The position numbers and the translations under genes are program-made. From Pilaira anomala (Eukaryota; Mucoromycota; Mucoromycetes; Mucorales; Mucoraceae): a DNA stretch of 64,000 bases. The notes beneath the pieces are model-generated. The model worked only from the letters and a program-made list of their open reading frames with translations, ran no database searches and was not told the origin of the DNA. The DNA lies in contig JAIXMQ010000080.1 of the NCBI GenBank assembly GCA_025716855.1, positions 1 through 64,000 of the forward strand, written 5' to 3'. Positions within the stretch are counted from its first letter, which is position 1. Every line of letters begins with the position of its first letter. This document shows, piece by piece, positions 10,614-22,750 of this stretch.

Positions 10614-11983
10614 ATGAACGATTCTTTCAACCGACATTGGAGTATTCGACAGGCCAATAGTAGACTTCACGCTTATGGTTTACAGTCGGCATTAGAAAGT
10701 GATCTCAATAGAAAAGTTCAAGATGAAGAAAAAACAAACATACATCATGGTGTTGCAATTCCACTTTCTGATTTAAATTCTTCGAGTGAATCCACATTTG
10801 CTAATAGCAGTAACCCATATTTAACTGGTGTATCCATGGTACAACAACCCAGTAAAGTACCTGTCCACCGTAACCTTCGACATAAAACTTATGGCTTCCA
10901 GGACCCATTTGCCGTGGCACCCATGGAAGCATGGCAAGAAATAAAAGATTATAACCTAAGAGTCAATGGCTTACCGACACTCGATCAAATGATGCGATTG
11001 CATACCTACAGTCCACTCACCCAATCTAATTTTGCAGCTTTTTTAAGGCGCAGAAATGTACATCAAAACTTAAATTTCTTAATGGAACTTGAAACGCATG
11101 ATAAATTATGGCGAGCGTATCTTCAATCTGTTGATAGACAGAATAGACAGAGATTATCCAGATTCTTGGAATCTGCAGCTGAAAAAGAACACAATAAGCT
11201 ACCTATGAGCCCTACAGGTTCTTCTTCGTACCTTGAAACACCAGATACCGAAGATCTCTTAACACCTTTACCGCCACAACCTTTAACACCAAGGTCACCA
11301 ACAGATGGATATGCTTCACGTAGTACAGATAAATCATTGAATAGACATGACCTAGTAAAAAATGCTACTAGAATTTATCGAACATACTGCTCTCCCTTAA
11401 TGGATGCTGCACAGACAATTCATTTACCCGACGATCATCGAAGAGCATTAGAAGATTTAATTGAAGTAAACGAAAGACCAGAACCCATCGTATTTGATTC
11501 AGCGAGATCACATGTATTTGAAATACTCAATGTATTTTATTATCCTCAATTTGTTGATAGCGTACTCTATAAGAACATTTCAGTGGGTACTTCTAGGTTA
11601 CTGTTAGCTTTAGGCATCATTATATTGACTTTGGCCTTTTCCATTGAGCTTTCATTGATATTCCTAGATGCTGGACATTCTTGGTTACCTTTGATTCCTT
11701 TCTTTTTTGGGTGGTCTATGTTATTAACAAGTGTAAATGATTTTGCTTGGTGGTTTGGTATATTTAGTTTATGGTAAGTTTATATTTAAATTAAATTAAA
11801 AAATAAAATCTAACATAATTTATTTTTTATAGTGAAATTCAGTTCCTCGTTTACTCTGATATTCAAGATGTCACAGTGAAGAAATTACACCGTAAACGTG
11901 CATGGCTCTGGTTAGCCGCCATAATCCTATTATCTGTTATCTCTACATTAATCTTTGCTTTTATTCCTTCCCACCGATTATAA
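10614..11983 (+). CDS. Rax1-like protein: RGS-like domain plus C-terminal membrane segments
   Basis: Two exons, 10614-11773 and 11833-11983, joined through a 59 bp intron (GTAAGT to TTATAG), give 436 residues. A middle region from about residue 120 (LPTLDQMMRLHTYSPLTQSN, FAAFLRRRNVHQNLNFLMEL) has the start of an RGS (regulator of G-protein signalling) helical domain; the rest is split by a Ser/Pro-rich insert and resumes around VFEILNVFYYPQFVDSVLY. The C-terminus has about four hydrophobic segments (LLLALGIIILTLAFSIEL; WLPLIPFFFGWSMLLTSV; FAWWFGIFSL; LWLAAIILLSVISTLIFAF). This order matches fungal Rax1, a membrane protein for polarity/bud-site landmarks in yeast. In a filamentous fungus a role in polarised growth is inferred. 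The ATG at 10614 is preferred because the frame upstream lacks an ATG. Confidence 0.8.
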
Positions 11984-12940
11984 TTTTCAATATAATTTTT
12001 AATAAACTATTAATACATCATCTTTTCAGAAAAGTGATTATTCGTTTCGTTTTTTCGAGAAGTAAAATGTAATATGCATAAATATCAAGCCCTTTTCCTT
12101 CATTGGGACAAGTTTTATTCAATGCTTGAAGAGAGGTGCCTTTTAAAGGGGTGTAGGTGGAAGTTTACCTCTCTAACTAGTTAGTGGATTCCATAAATCC
12201 TTTTAAAACAATAACTTGGTAAGATTGCAGCCCGAAATCCACAAGATTAGCCGGAGTATTCTTCTTGAAGGGGTACGAACAAAAATTGCCATAATGTTAC
12301 ATGGCGCTGGTGATAAATATTACAAAAGTTCATTATGCATTTTATTTAAAAATTTCTCCGCATGATGGTTTTTCTGGACCTTGCCTTTTTTTCATTTTAT
12401 TAGTTTTTTTTGTTTTTTTTCTCGTATCTAATTAGATAAACTATTTCACTTTTTTATTTCTCTTCAACTTTTTGCATACATTCTCTTTACATATGTCTTT
12501 TGGAGATAATATAGGTGCAAGAAGAAAGAATGCTTCTTCTAACTAAGGTAACGTAGTAAAGAGTCGCTTTACATAAAAAGTGAACTATTTATTAAATAAT
12601 CTTACATAAACACTCTATATAACTTAAACTAAAAAATTCTGTGCTAAACATCTTGTATCTTTAAATTTATCACAAGAAAAATTCAAACCTTTTAAGACAA
12701 CACGCTGGTCAATGGTCATTACACTATTTGAACTGAATATCTTTGCTCTCATTACAATGAATTCAATCCTCTCCGGAAGAAAAAGCGTCACGTTATTTTA
12801 CCGGATAATTACCGGACTTTTCCTCCGAACTTGGCAAAGTGAGGGAAGCTCAAAAAAAATAACCAAAAGGCTGTGAGGTACCAGCAAAATAATAAAACCT
12901 CCTTTCAAAACCCTTCAATTAAGCGGGACATCTATCCATC
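11984..12940. other. spacer: Rax1-like 3' flank and eS26 promoter
   Basis: No gene seen. The half nearest eS26 has a less AT-rich patch at 12770-12830 containing CTCCGGAAG (12771-12779) and two direct ACCGGA copies (12800-12805 and 12811-12816), possible promoter elements of the ribosomal protein gene. That role is inference only. Confidence 0.4.
12771..12816 (+). promoter_or_regulatory. clustered CCGGA motifs upstream of eS26
   Basis: CTCCGGAAG followed by two ACCGGA copies spaced 11 bp apart, about one helical turn, 125-170 bp before the eS26 start codon. Regular spacing in an otherwise AT-rich region suggests a factor-binding site. The factor is unknown. Confidence 0.3.
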
Positions 12941-13632
12941 ATGGTAAATATAAAGAATCCATCCATCCCTCTACCTATTACAGCAGAAGACAGCACAACA
13001 TAAATACAAACGAAACCACAATCACACCCTTTTTTTTGGACGAGCAAAAAATAATTACATATGGAATTGGGATGGACCTTGTTTTTTCATTCCCATTTGC
13101 TAATTACTTGTTAACTCTATAGACTTGTAAGAGAAGAAACAATGGTCGTAACAAGCACGGTCGTGGCCACAACAAGGTCGTCCGTTGTATCAACTGTTTC
13201 CGTTGTGTCCCCAAGGTAATATATATATTTTTTATTTTGTAGTCTTTAATACCGAAAGCTAATACCGTATGTTTATAATTTATAGGATAAGGCCATCAAG
13301 AGATTCACCATCCGTAACATGGTTGAAGCTGCTGCCGTCCGTGATCTCCAAGAGGCTTCCATCTACGAGGGTAAGAATATAAAAAAAAAATTAATGAATA
13401 TATACTGACATATTTCCTATTACAGAATATGCTATCCCCAAGTTGTACGTCAAGCTCCACTACTGTATCTCTTGTGCTATTCACGCTCGTGTTGTTCGTG
13501 TTCGTTCTGCCGTCGACCGTAAGAACCGTCTTCCTCCTCCCAGATTCAGATTCCAAAAGGTAAATAGTAATAATAACCATTAAGTTTCTGATAACCCTAA
13601 CATTTTCTTTTACTATTTTATAGAAGGCTTAA
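12941..13632 (+). CDS. rps26: 40S ribosomal protein eS26
   Basis: Five exons: 12941-12943, 13123-13215, 13286-13370, 13426-13559 and 13624-13632, totalling 107 residues. The first exon is the start codon alone, followed by a 179 bp intron; the last exon is two codons (Lys-Ala) plus the stop. The protein begins [16 protein letters not shown] and has the family blocks [31 protein letters not shown] and [16 protein letters not shown]. Zinc-binding cysteines are present (CINC-x-R-C and CISC pairs). eS26 sits at the mRNA exit channel of the small subunit. Codons are richer in C/G at third positions than in neighbours, as expected for a very highly expressed gene. Confidence 0.96.
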
Positions 13633-14039
13633 ATCTTTTGATTTAAAATCACTTTTTTTTTCTCCTCTTTTAATAAAATATTAAAATTGAATCCATCATA
13701 AAATCTGACATACATGCTGCTTATTTTTCTCTTTCATCTGTTACACAATTAAGATGCTCGTTGCCTTTGCTATCATGACAATCACTCATCTCAGTTTGTA
13801 TTACCGCCTATCGTAATGGTGTCAATGCTCCCACATGTTTAACACATTTGTTACCCTGTAATAATTATAATCGTTACCATAGGAATATAGTTCTACATTA
13901 TCATATGCTTAAGCATATATTCGTCATCCATAACCTTATTTATCATAAATTTAAAAGATGGGTTTTATATATTGATCGGCAACATAATATGTTAGATGCA
14001 TGTTTGCTATATAAAAAGAGAGGGAACAATACACACTTT
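13633..14039. other. convergent 3' spacer between eS26 and the zinc-finger gene
   Basis: About 400 bp between two converging genes; it holds 3' UTRs and no supported frame. Confidence 0.4.
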
Positions 14040-14706
14040 TTATTTAATGTTTTTGCTTCTAAATAAAGTAATTGGCTTATTCGAACGATGGATGCGAAGG
14101 TGACGCCGAAGATTACTTTGAACACTAAATTTACGCTCGCAAGCAGGTTCAGTGCATTGAAAAGGCTTTTCACCTGTATGAGAATAGGTATGAGTGCGAA
14201 GAGAAGAAGGTCGAGTGAAGCCTTTATAACAATAAGGGCAAACATATTTTCCAGTCAAGCAAGCTTCTTCTTCTTCTTCCTCCTCCTCTTCATTTTGCTG
14301 TTGCTGTTTTTGAAGTATAGGAGAAGGAGAGGATACAGGTGGTGAGGTGAGCTGCCGTGAATAAGGTTGTGTTAAATCAGAAAATGATCTCGAATGTGTC
14401 CTTGTTCTGCTGGTTGTTTTATCAAGTGATAGGGATTGCATCTGTAAAGGAAGACAGGATGGTGCATTTTTATTATAGAGCACTGTACTGGATAAAATAT
14501 GTTCAGAAGTATGCCTTCTATGGCTATAAACACTTGTTGAGGGTGATTTTGGAGAATAATCTAATTATTATTATCATTCGATGTTGCTTTAGTATTCATA
14601 TATTAGTTTGCGATTATAAGATAGTCTTACCCAGTAAACCAGGTCCTCCTTCTAGCAAATCCTTTATTGACGGCAAACTGAGTTTATTATCGCCTTTATT
14701 ATTCAT
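14040..14706 (-). CDS. C2H2 zinc-finger transcription factor (two fingers)
   Basis: Two exons, 14706-14631 and 14560-14040, with a 70 bp intron (GTAAGA to AATTAG), give 198 residues. The N-terminus (MNNKGDNKLSLPSIKDLLE) has the short Leu-Pro-x-Ile-x-x-Leu-Leu motif common in fungal zinc-finger regulators. A Ser/Thr/Pro-rich region and a run of Gln then Glu follow. The C-terminal part has two C2H2 fingers: C-x2-C-x12-H-x3-H (YVCPYCYKGFTRPSSLRTH) and C-x4-C-x12-H-x3-H (ending KFSVQSNLRRHLRIH), joined by the TGEKPF linker. This supports sequence-specific DNA binding in the nucleus. Targets are unknown. Confidence 0.87.
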
Positions 14707-14786
14707 GATTTTTTTATTACATACGATCCAAGAATAGCTACGCGTTTACGAATATATATGTATGTATATATATATATATCTATTAA

Positions 14787-14817
<31 letters not shown>

Positions 14818-17578
14818 GGTTTATTTTAATAAACTAAAAAAGAAGAAGACAAAATTGTTTGCACTTTTTATATAATACCACAAAAGGTATCCCGAGTAAA
14901 AAAAAAGAGAGAGAAAAGGAGAAAGCAAGCATAATACTCCCCTTGGTAAAAAGATCTTTCCACGTGGATTCGGGATCTCAAACTGTAGAACTGTAAAAAA
15001 GAAATACTCACACTGATACTTCTTATTCCAATAAATATGTTTTACCACAAAAAAATAGGAGATTTGATTATTATAATTTATTTTGCATTACTGAAGCTAA
15101 TATACTTGAAGAAAAAAAGTTAGAAATGTAAAGTTTAGATATGGTGTAATAGGATTATTGTGTCTATCATATACATTTATAAATACAAACCCAAATTATT
15201 AATACTTGACTCCTTGCATAAAAACATAAAATATTCAAGTATATATCAATCGAACGGTCTAGATGTAACACACCTGTCAGCCCCGCAATAATAACTGGTA
15301 TTGTTTATTAGTTATAAATTGAGATGATTCCAACTTTAAAAATCAATTAATAATTTACCAAATTTAACCAGAACTGCATCGTTAACCATGTAATTATTTC
15401 ATTTCTTTTTTATTATTCCAAGTTTATGGGTAGTTATATAGTTATAATATTTTATTATTTGCTAGCTCACGAGTCATTTTGTTATAAATGTTTAAGTAAT
15501 ATATGGATAGACACACTTCAAATGAATTTATGTAATAAAAATACTTCAAATGTGCGTGTCTTAAAAAAAGAAAGAAAGAAAAAAATGGTTAAATGAGCAC
15601 TATAAAAGCATATAGAGCGTTTTCCTATTGCAATGCATAACGTGAATTTAAATGAAATTAGTTCTAACAAGTCAAACTTTTCGAGTTCGCCCTTATATTT
15701 ATATAAAACTTTTTCTGTTTAATTCGAAAGTTAGCAATGTGCACACATATATCAGCACATCCTTTCTAATAAACGTGGAAGAAGATTCAGTATAACGGTG
15801 AGCATTTTCGTTTTTAATCTCTTGTCCCAAGTTCTGTTATCTAATTTAAACCTTGTTAGTCCTCAAAATTAAGGGAAAGGAGGAAACTTGGTATCGTTCT
15901 TTTTTTTTTGGATTGATATTTAAAATCGAGCGTACAAATCGACCTGGTATTGAGAATTGCCCTGAGTTTTCTCTACAGTTATAACATTTCGCCGTTAATG
16001 TTATAATGTGTGTTATTTAACTCACGAATGTATTTTTTTTTTTACTTATCATATGGTATATAAGCGTATAAATAAACTGGACCAGTTTTTAAAAGCTTAA
16101 TTAACGCGTTGGGTTAACTGTCCGAATTAAACTAATGCTTCGTACCTCTTCTAAAAGTCAAATTTTTACTGGTGTTACAGCCAATAAAATAGGAACCACT
16201 TTAACACAAAGAAATTGTTTTCTTATAAATACCTGTCGTAAAAATACAATAAAAATACTTCAGATTTGATTTCATATAAATTTCAGGTAAAACCTTAATT
16301 CGGTTCTCTCGTTATCTCTTCGATTGTCTTTCATTGTTATTCACATGGTGTATATTTTACTCCCTTTGATTTCTTTGAATTCATTAATAAGACTCTGCCG
16401 TTCATAACCTATTACTGTATTTATTTTTTATACATTTGTTCATCTTATTCATAAAGACTTTATTTTCTTCACTCTTTTTACTGTTTAAATATCCTTATAA
16501 CTCTCCCATAAGTTATTCCGTTATTTTCTTTACTTAAAGACCGTTGCTAAATAGTCCGTTAGTTACCTAATAAACTAAATCATTATTCTGTTGACTACTT
16601 CCAGCATGGTGGTCACGAAATTCTAAACATCATATTTTTCTTTTATTGAAAGATACATATTAAGCTTGGTTTTCTTTTTCCAAATCCTTCGATACACTTA
16701 AACCTCAGTTGTATCACTGGTAAATGCACTAATATTTTTATTAAGTTTTTCTAGACAATAGATATATACAACAACAATGAAGAATATGACATCGGTAACT
16801 ACACACTGCCTAGAAATTATGGTAATTAGCTAGCAGTATGAGCCAAATGTACTGAAGTAGTAAGACTTTTTTTTAGGGTTTCTCGTTATAGGCTGCAGTA
16901 AAAGAAAATAATTGAAAAAAAAAATACACTGCAGCCCATACATATTCGATATTTTGGGAACCTAGTTCCAGCAATTAATAATTACATACGTACATCCATT
17001 TGGCAAGTAGAAAAATGGAGGTCAAGAAACCGTAAAGATATCTTGTTTCATTATATTAAATCTACTTATTATATTGTAAAAGACATATCATTTGAAAAGA
17101 ATATAGATTTTGATAGTTTAAAACATATAGATACTCCTACTTTTTCTTTTAGTTTGTGCCAGAATTCTGTTGAATCTTTTTTAGAAGATAGTTAAACATA
17201 CTCTAACCTGCTTTGTTCTGGAAGGAAAATAGATATATGTATCATATGTAGTTATCACTTTGTGGTGCTTTTTTAGATATCAGTCAAGAAGCGATTGTTG
17301 TACAGAGCTTTTATTCAATAGTCATCACATTTATATCCGTTATGTTGATATATGTAGTTAAATATCAGTTGTCACTTGATTCAGAATATATAGAGCTAAA
17401 GGCTTCTCACGATTAGATTTTATAAAATCTCTGTAGTTAATATTATATCTACTTTTTAAATTAGCTGGCTATTATCCTCTGTACACTTTTATGCCAGGTG
17501 TTTAAAAGGTAGATTTAACAACATATAAGTGGTCATCCAACGATTTTCTCCCTTTCAGGTGGAATTTTCCTTCCATCA
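14707..17578. other. long AT-rich spacer with one coding-like relic
   Basis: 2.9 kb with a T-run of about 30 at 14790-14818 and no complete gene. Plus strand 16900-17193 contains an ATG-less open frame of about 98 codons (segments LQPIHIRYFGNLVPAINNYI, RTSIWQVEKWRSRNRKDIL and SLCQNSVESFLEDS) that ends in TAA. It looks like a degraded or partial exon of an unidentified protein. The rest shows nothing I can name. Confidence 0.35.
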
Positions 17579-18260
17579 TCATGTATTGCTTGTCCTCTGA
17601 TAAACGGAAGCAGAGGACTAACAGCATGGTAACGTTAGTTAGTCAAAGTATAAATGTTAACTGCTATTGTTATTTACATACCATAGGATAAGCAGCACCG
17701 GAAAATGAGTTCTTTTCATCATATGCTTTCTGTTTACTGAGCTCCATCATCTTATTGTATGTACAAGATAATGATTCTTGTACAGTTATCACCTGTCAAA
17801 TGCAGCTATACGTATAAAATAAGATATTAGAGCGTGTACTAAACTTATCTCTAAGACATACCTGTTTATCTTCATAATGTAAGCTGCATAATTGGGCAAT
17901 CTTCTCTCCCGAGGTAGCTAATACATTTCTCATTTCGAAGAAAACCTCAGAAAGAGAAAACTGAACAGCCTGCTTGCCTTATAGGATGACACGGGAGTGA
18001 CTTGTTCGAAGGTTCCTTTGTCTTCTTTGTTACTGTTGTATTCAAGATAGTCCCTCGACTCAACCAACATCTCCACCATCACTGTGTACTTTTGCTTCCA
18101 TTGGTAGTCTATCAAAATACCAAGGTTCGCAAGGGAATTCATCATCTTAATACGAAAGTTAATTTCCAATTCGCTGGAAACACCAAATATACAAACATTA
18201 TCTTTGCCTCCTAAATTATGGATTGGGAATTCTTTAGAGAATACTTCGCGTTCAGCGTTT
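17579..18260 (-). CDS. unidentified spliced gene or 5'-truncated gene remnant
   Basis: Four consecutive exon-like pieces on the minus strand: about 18260-18034, 17977-17862, 17792-17682 and 17617-17579. The three introns have good signals: GTAACA to ATAAG (56 bp); GTATGT to GACAG (69 bp); GTATGT with a CTAACTAAC branch site to TTAG (64 bp). All phases agree. The product includes FPIHNLGGKDNVCIFG, INFRIKMMNSLANLGILIDY, QAVQFSLSEVFFEMRNVLA, HYEDKQVITVQESLS and NKMMELSKQKAYDEK, mostly helical, and ends SSASVYQRTSNT. I do not recognise the family. No ATG exists before an internal Met-Met, and the frame closes just upstream, only about 130 bp from the mannosidase stop. The 5' end is therefore missing, or the protein starts at the internal Met. 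Confidence 0.5.
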
Positions 18261-18392
18261 TGAATTTATTTTATGTAAAAAAAAAAAAAAGGCAACCTTT
18301 ACCCATATAAATTTTAAGCAAGATTTATTAAGATGGTTGTGAGATGAAATTATTTAATATGTTTTATTAAGCAATGAATATTCTTTCTTTTA

Positions 18393-21300
18393 TTAAGCAC
18401 ACGTTATTTTTAATGTGATTATCTCAAATGGTTTAAATTTAATTAATGTGCCTTCACTTAACTGTCTTTGTTGAATTTCTTGTTGTAATTCGAGCATATC
18501 ATCATCCAAAACTCTCAAGTTTGTACTAAAGGTTCTTCCATGCATGATGGCAGTTGTATCAATAATCTCGATCACTTGTTGTTCATCTTCTAGAATATTA
18601 CACTTGACCATTTTGGTGATGATTCTTGAACTGATCAATTTAGCTCTAGCATGCCCACCATAACATTCGTATAATCGAATAATGATATCTGTACTATCTT
18701 CTGCTCTTTTAATTGTATCTAATACAACATTTGATGCATTTTCAATATGAAATTTGGGTAGTAAAAACTTGAGATTATTGAGTGTTGTCCTTGGTACAAA
18801 TCTAGTCATTAAAGGAGAGTTGAAATTATACCCTTCACGTACTACATCGGATTGTAAGAAATGATCTTTGTGCGGGTAAACGGCGTATTTAAAAGAATGA
18901 TGTCCAATATCACAGTTTGAATCAGGTGCTTTAGGAGCTCGTAATAAAGAAAGTCTTATTACGTTTCGATGGGCAGAGTAACCATATTTACAATCATTCA
19001 AAAGAGCAACACCGTACCCAAATTCAGACATGTCTGCATATTTTTGTGCCACGACTTCAAATTTAGCTGCATCCCAACTTGTGTTAAAATGAGTAGGTCT
19101 TGAAACATGACCATATTGACATTCATAATTTACATTGTCTGTCAAGATATCCCAGGAAAATTCCACCTTAAGAAACTGTCTATTTTCATTCCAATCCACT
19201 TCGGTTTCAAAATCTAAACGACGCGATACGGCTGAAAGCACAACTATTTGTCGAAGTTGACTGGTAGACGAAAGTTGCTTTTCAATCAATAAAGAGCAGC
19301 GTAATGGACCTTGCTCTAGGATTTGAATAGAGCCTTCTTCAACAACCTTGAATTTTTCCAAGTGATAAATTTCAACATCCCAGGCATCCCAAAATAAAGG
19401 TACATCTTCGTACATTTTATATACATTGCCCCTTTCACCTGGTCTAATGAGTTCTCGCTCTACTTCTTTGTCATAAAGATGAATCAAATGTCCTGTACGA
19501 TCAAATGTCACACGAATATATTGGTTTTCCATTACTACATTACTCATCGGATCCGCTTCTATACGTACAGCAGGGACGTCAGATTCTTCTAATGTATACC
19601 CTGTCACACCTGAACCAGATACTTGTTGAGCCAAAGCATACCCACTTCTTCCAAACGCAGAGTACTGTTTCATCGTAGGTAAGCCATCTTCTAATGGTAC
19701 TTCAATCACCTCATTTCTTTCCCAAGGTAAAGTGTTTACTACAGCAAGTCCCTTGATACCTTCAAAGGGTTTATCCAAATGCAATAACTGATTTAACATG
19801 TCCGAGCGCATTTGTTTACCAATGACATCAATTTTAGTGTACATTTGTAAACAATCATCGTATACCATTTCAATAGCGGAACCAGACATGACATCATGAA
19901 ATTGAGTTAAACATAATAACTTCCAGAAATCATCAATGACTTCCTTTGGGTATTGAAATGTATCTGGAAACTGTAATAATGAGAATGCAGCTAATAGTTC
20001 TATATCTCTTAACAAGAATTCACAGCTACGGTTGAGTTTTTTACATAATGAGTGTGTAGTATAAATACCACGATGCAATTCAAAGTACTAAAATAAATAG
20101 ATGAGTTATATATTAATGAAGGTAATGATATAGACACACTTACAAGTTCTCCTTTCCAGGAAGGAAGCGCTTGGGCAGTACTCTCAATCTTTTCATAAAA
20201 TTCGGTAGGTAAAGACATGGTAGCCTTGGGTAACCCATCCACATTTTTCATTCTCTTTAAGCGTTCAATCATACTAGCTACAGGGCCTCCACCACCGTCA
20301 CCATTGCCATAGACCAACAAACTTGAATTGGAGTAAACTTTATCCTTATTGTTTTTCATACTTCTAACTAATTCTTCGGGTGTACATTGAGCATTGTATG
20401 TCTCTGAAGGAGCCATATGTGTTAAAGACTTTGTACCATCTAAGCCTATCCACCAAAACGTAGTCAGGGGAAACTTGTTTACATTATTCCAAGACAACTT
20501 TTGAGTGAAAAAGTATTTTAGGTCAGCCAATTGCATGAGTTGAGGTAACTGAGAAGAATAACCAAATGAATCAGGTAACCAAAACACTTTACAGCGTCTA
20601 CCAAAATTAGTTTGAAAGAATCTTTGACCGAGTAAGAATTGACGACAAAGAGATTCACCGCTTGGCATATTTGTATCCATTTCTACCCAAGTCTATTTAT
20701 TTTGTTAGTTATGAAAATTGTAAATAGAAAAAAAATCAGTTCATTGCTTTACTTTACTCCTCCTGTTGGTAAAAATTGACCAGTAGCTACTTTTTGATGG
20801 ATTCTTTCCCATAAAGGTAAATATCTTTCTCTTACCCATTCAAACTGTTGAGCTTGAGAGCAAATAAACTTATATTCAGGATACCTATTCATTAAATCAA
20901 TTTGTGAAGACCAACTTCTAGCTGCCTTTCTAATTGTTTCATCAAATGGCCATAACCAGGCAGTGTCAATATGACAATGTCCAATAGCAAATATCTCATG
21001 TTGCGAATCACCATTTTTTAATTTTAGAAAAGCATCGGCAATCTCTAATCCTTGGCGTAACGATTGATCGTCACCTGGGCGAAATACATTGATGATTTGA
21101 TTCGCACAAAATAAAGCTTGTGATCCACGTACAGAGTCTTCCGGTAATTCTTTGGCCATACCTAAAATTATCTGAAAATCATGCAAGAGTTCCCAAGCTA
21201 ACTTATTAGGAACTGCAAGATCTACTTCGCTCAAATTGAAGAATCGATTTGGGTCAGGTGGACTGATAAGTCCACTAGAGGCTGCACCAAACATTCCATT

Positions 21301-21411
21301 ACATGCCATTTCGACATAAAGTTGAATTACTTCTCCACCATCTGCACTTGTAGTTAAAATATATTCGTGACGTGCATCACTTCCAGCTAAAGAATAAGGT
21401 GTCAAATGATG

Positions 21412-21458
<47 letters not shown>

Positions 21459-22106
21459 AGAGAAGTATTTTTTTTTCTTAAAAAAACATGCACATACGTT
21501 ACCTCCTCCTGTTAAACCTTGTAAGGTAACACCATCTGTACTCCAGATCATTGCTTCATTATCCGCGTTCCATATTAACTGAACTTCTTCTCCTACGAAT
21601 TCATTTGGAATTCTCAACTCTACATGAAACCAATGGGTAGACTATATAAGAGAAGCTGTCAGACTAAAAAAAAAAAAAATCAATTATTTTTAAGATACAC
21701 ACATACCCAAGAAGGACCAAACCATTCACCTAATCGAGTCGGTCTAAACTCTTGTTGAACAGCTTCCTTAAACGTTATTCTTTCTAGATCAGGTACACTA
21801 TATACCAATAAAGAGATATACTCCTCTAAATAATAAATCAATTTAACATAAAGTCAATAATAATGATAAAAGATCGTTTGTACCTGAGTTGGTTCTAGCT
21901 TTATAAAGTTGAGATAATAAGTTGACATCGTTACCGTTAGCACCTCCACTTGTAAAGTTTGAACATCGATCAACTGTGATGCTACGAATAGACTTTGGAT
22001 GGTCTAATACTTTGGGTTCATGTTTTTCAGGTATTATACTATGTAAAGACCTTTGCCTTTGTTGTATAAATGGTGAATCATCGAATTGAAAGTGGCTCAA
22101 GTCCAT
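18393..22106 (-). CDS. ams1: class II alpha-mannosidase, GH38, Ams1-like
   Basis: Six exons (22106-21884, 21825-21707, 21641-21503, 21386-20758, 20692-20144, 20087-18393) give 1117 residues, close to yeast Ams1. The enzyme hydrolyses alpha-mannose from free oligosaccharides; yeast Ams1 lies in the vacuole and cytosol and has no classical signal peptide, and none is seen here. Catalytic features: zinc-binding His and Asp in GHCHIDTAWLWP (about residues 297-308, H299 and D301), the nucleophile Asp in FWLPDSFGYS (about 411), and the third zinc-site His in LTQFHDVMSG (about 617). A C-terminal beta-rich domain follows (NTLPWERNEV, RLDFETEVDWNENRQFLKV). Intron 3 contains an uninterrupted run of 44 A on the plus strand (21412-21455). 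Confidence 0.95.
21412..21455. repeat. (A)44 homopolymer in an intron
   Basis: Forty-four consecutive A on the plus strand (T on the coding strand) inside intron 3 of the mannosidase gene, next to its polypyrimidine/acceptor side. It is likely length-variable and a sequencing-error hotspot. Confidence 0.9.
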
Positions 22107-22674
22107 TGGTGTGTGGGAGAAGAGAAAAAAAGAGAAGAGTAAAAGACCGGGACTGTAGTACTACATAAATCTGAGTTTTTTTTTTGAGTAACAATACTTT
22201 GTTTCACACAAAACAAACATTTTTTATCTGATTGTAAAACCCGTGAATAGACACGAAGGACAAGTTTTTCTCTTTAGTAAATATAAAAAAAAAAATGGAT
22301 AAACCTTTCTCTTTTACTTTTTTTTACTCTTTAAGGCTATATACTAGGTAATTATTTGAGCTAGCTATAAACTACAGCATACTATTCGTTGTCAGGGTTT
22401 GGCTAACTCGTACAGTTGTAGGAAAAAGCTCTTGCTTAAATTTGACAGGAAGCAGGATCGTCAGTCATTTTTAGATAAAGACTTATTAAAATCAGCTATT
22501 CTACACAAACACCGCCCTGGCACTGATAATCATGCCAAAGCTAATACTAAGTAATCCAAAATTTATGAACTTGTTGATAATCTGACAGCTACAAAAGCGT
22601 TGCTCTCTTCCTGTTGATAAATAAAGATTCTAGAGCCAAATGCCTTAAACTGCTATGATCATAGCCATTGGTAG
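22107..22674. other. mannosidase promoter side and decayed coding-like patch
   Basis: AT-rich upstream region. At about 22425-22555 a plus-strand frame reads KLLLKFDRKQDRQSFLDKD and AILHKHRPGTDNHAKANTK before a stop; it looks like a relic of coding DNA. No start and no family are recognised. Confidence 0.3.
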
Positions 22675-22676
22675 TA

Positions 22677-22748
22677 CAGTACCCGCTCTATTTAAGGCAA
22701 TTCTCTGAATATTTTGGCCATATTTGACTTTCTCAAGAGTGGGTACGG
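22677..22748. mobile_element. MITE family A, copy 1 (72 bp)
   Basis: Begins CAGTACCCGCTCTATTTAAG and ends GAGTGGGTACGG, flanked by TA on both sides (22675-22676 and 22749-22750). The ends are imperfect inverted repeats. A related, longer copy sits at 24825-24997, sharing TTTAAGGC, an AATTCTCTG block and a TGGCCATATTTGA-like core. TA target duplication is typical of Tc1/mariner-type MITEs. Confidence 0.7.
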
Positions 22749-22750
22749 TA

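Noticed and set aside
14357..14737. 126-codon plus frame across the C2H2 gene
   Set aside because: Antisense to both exons and the intron of the zinc-finger gene.
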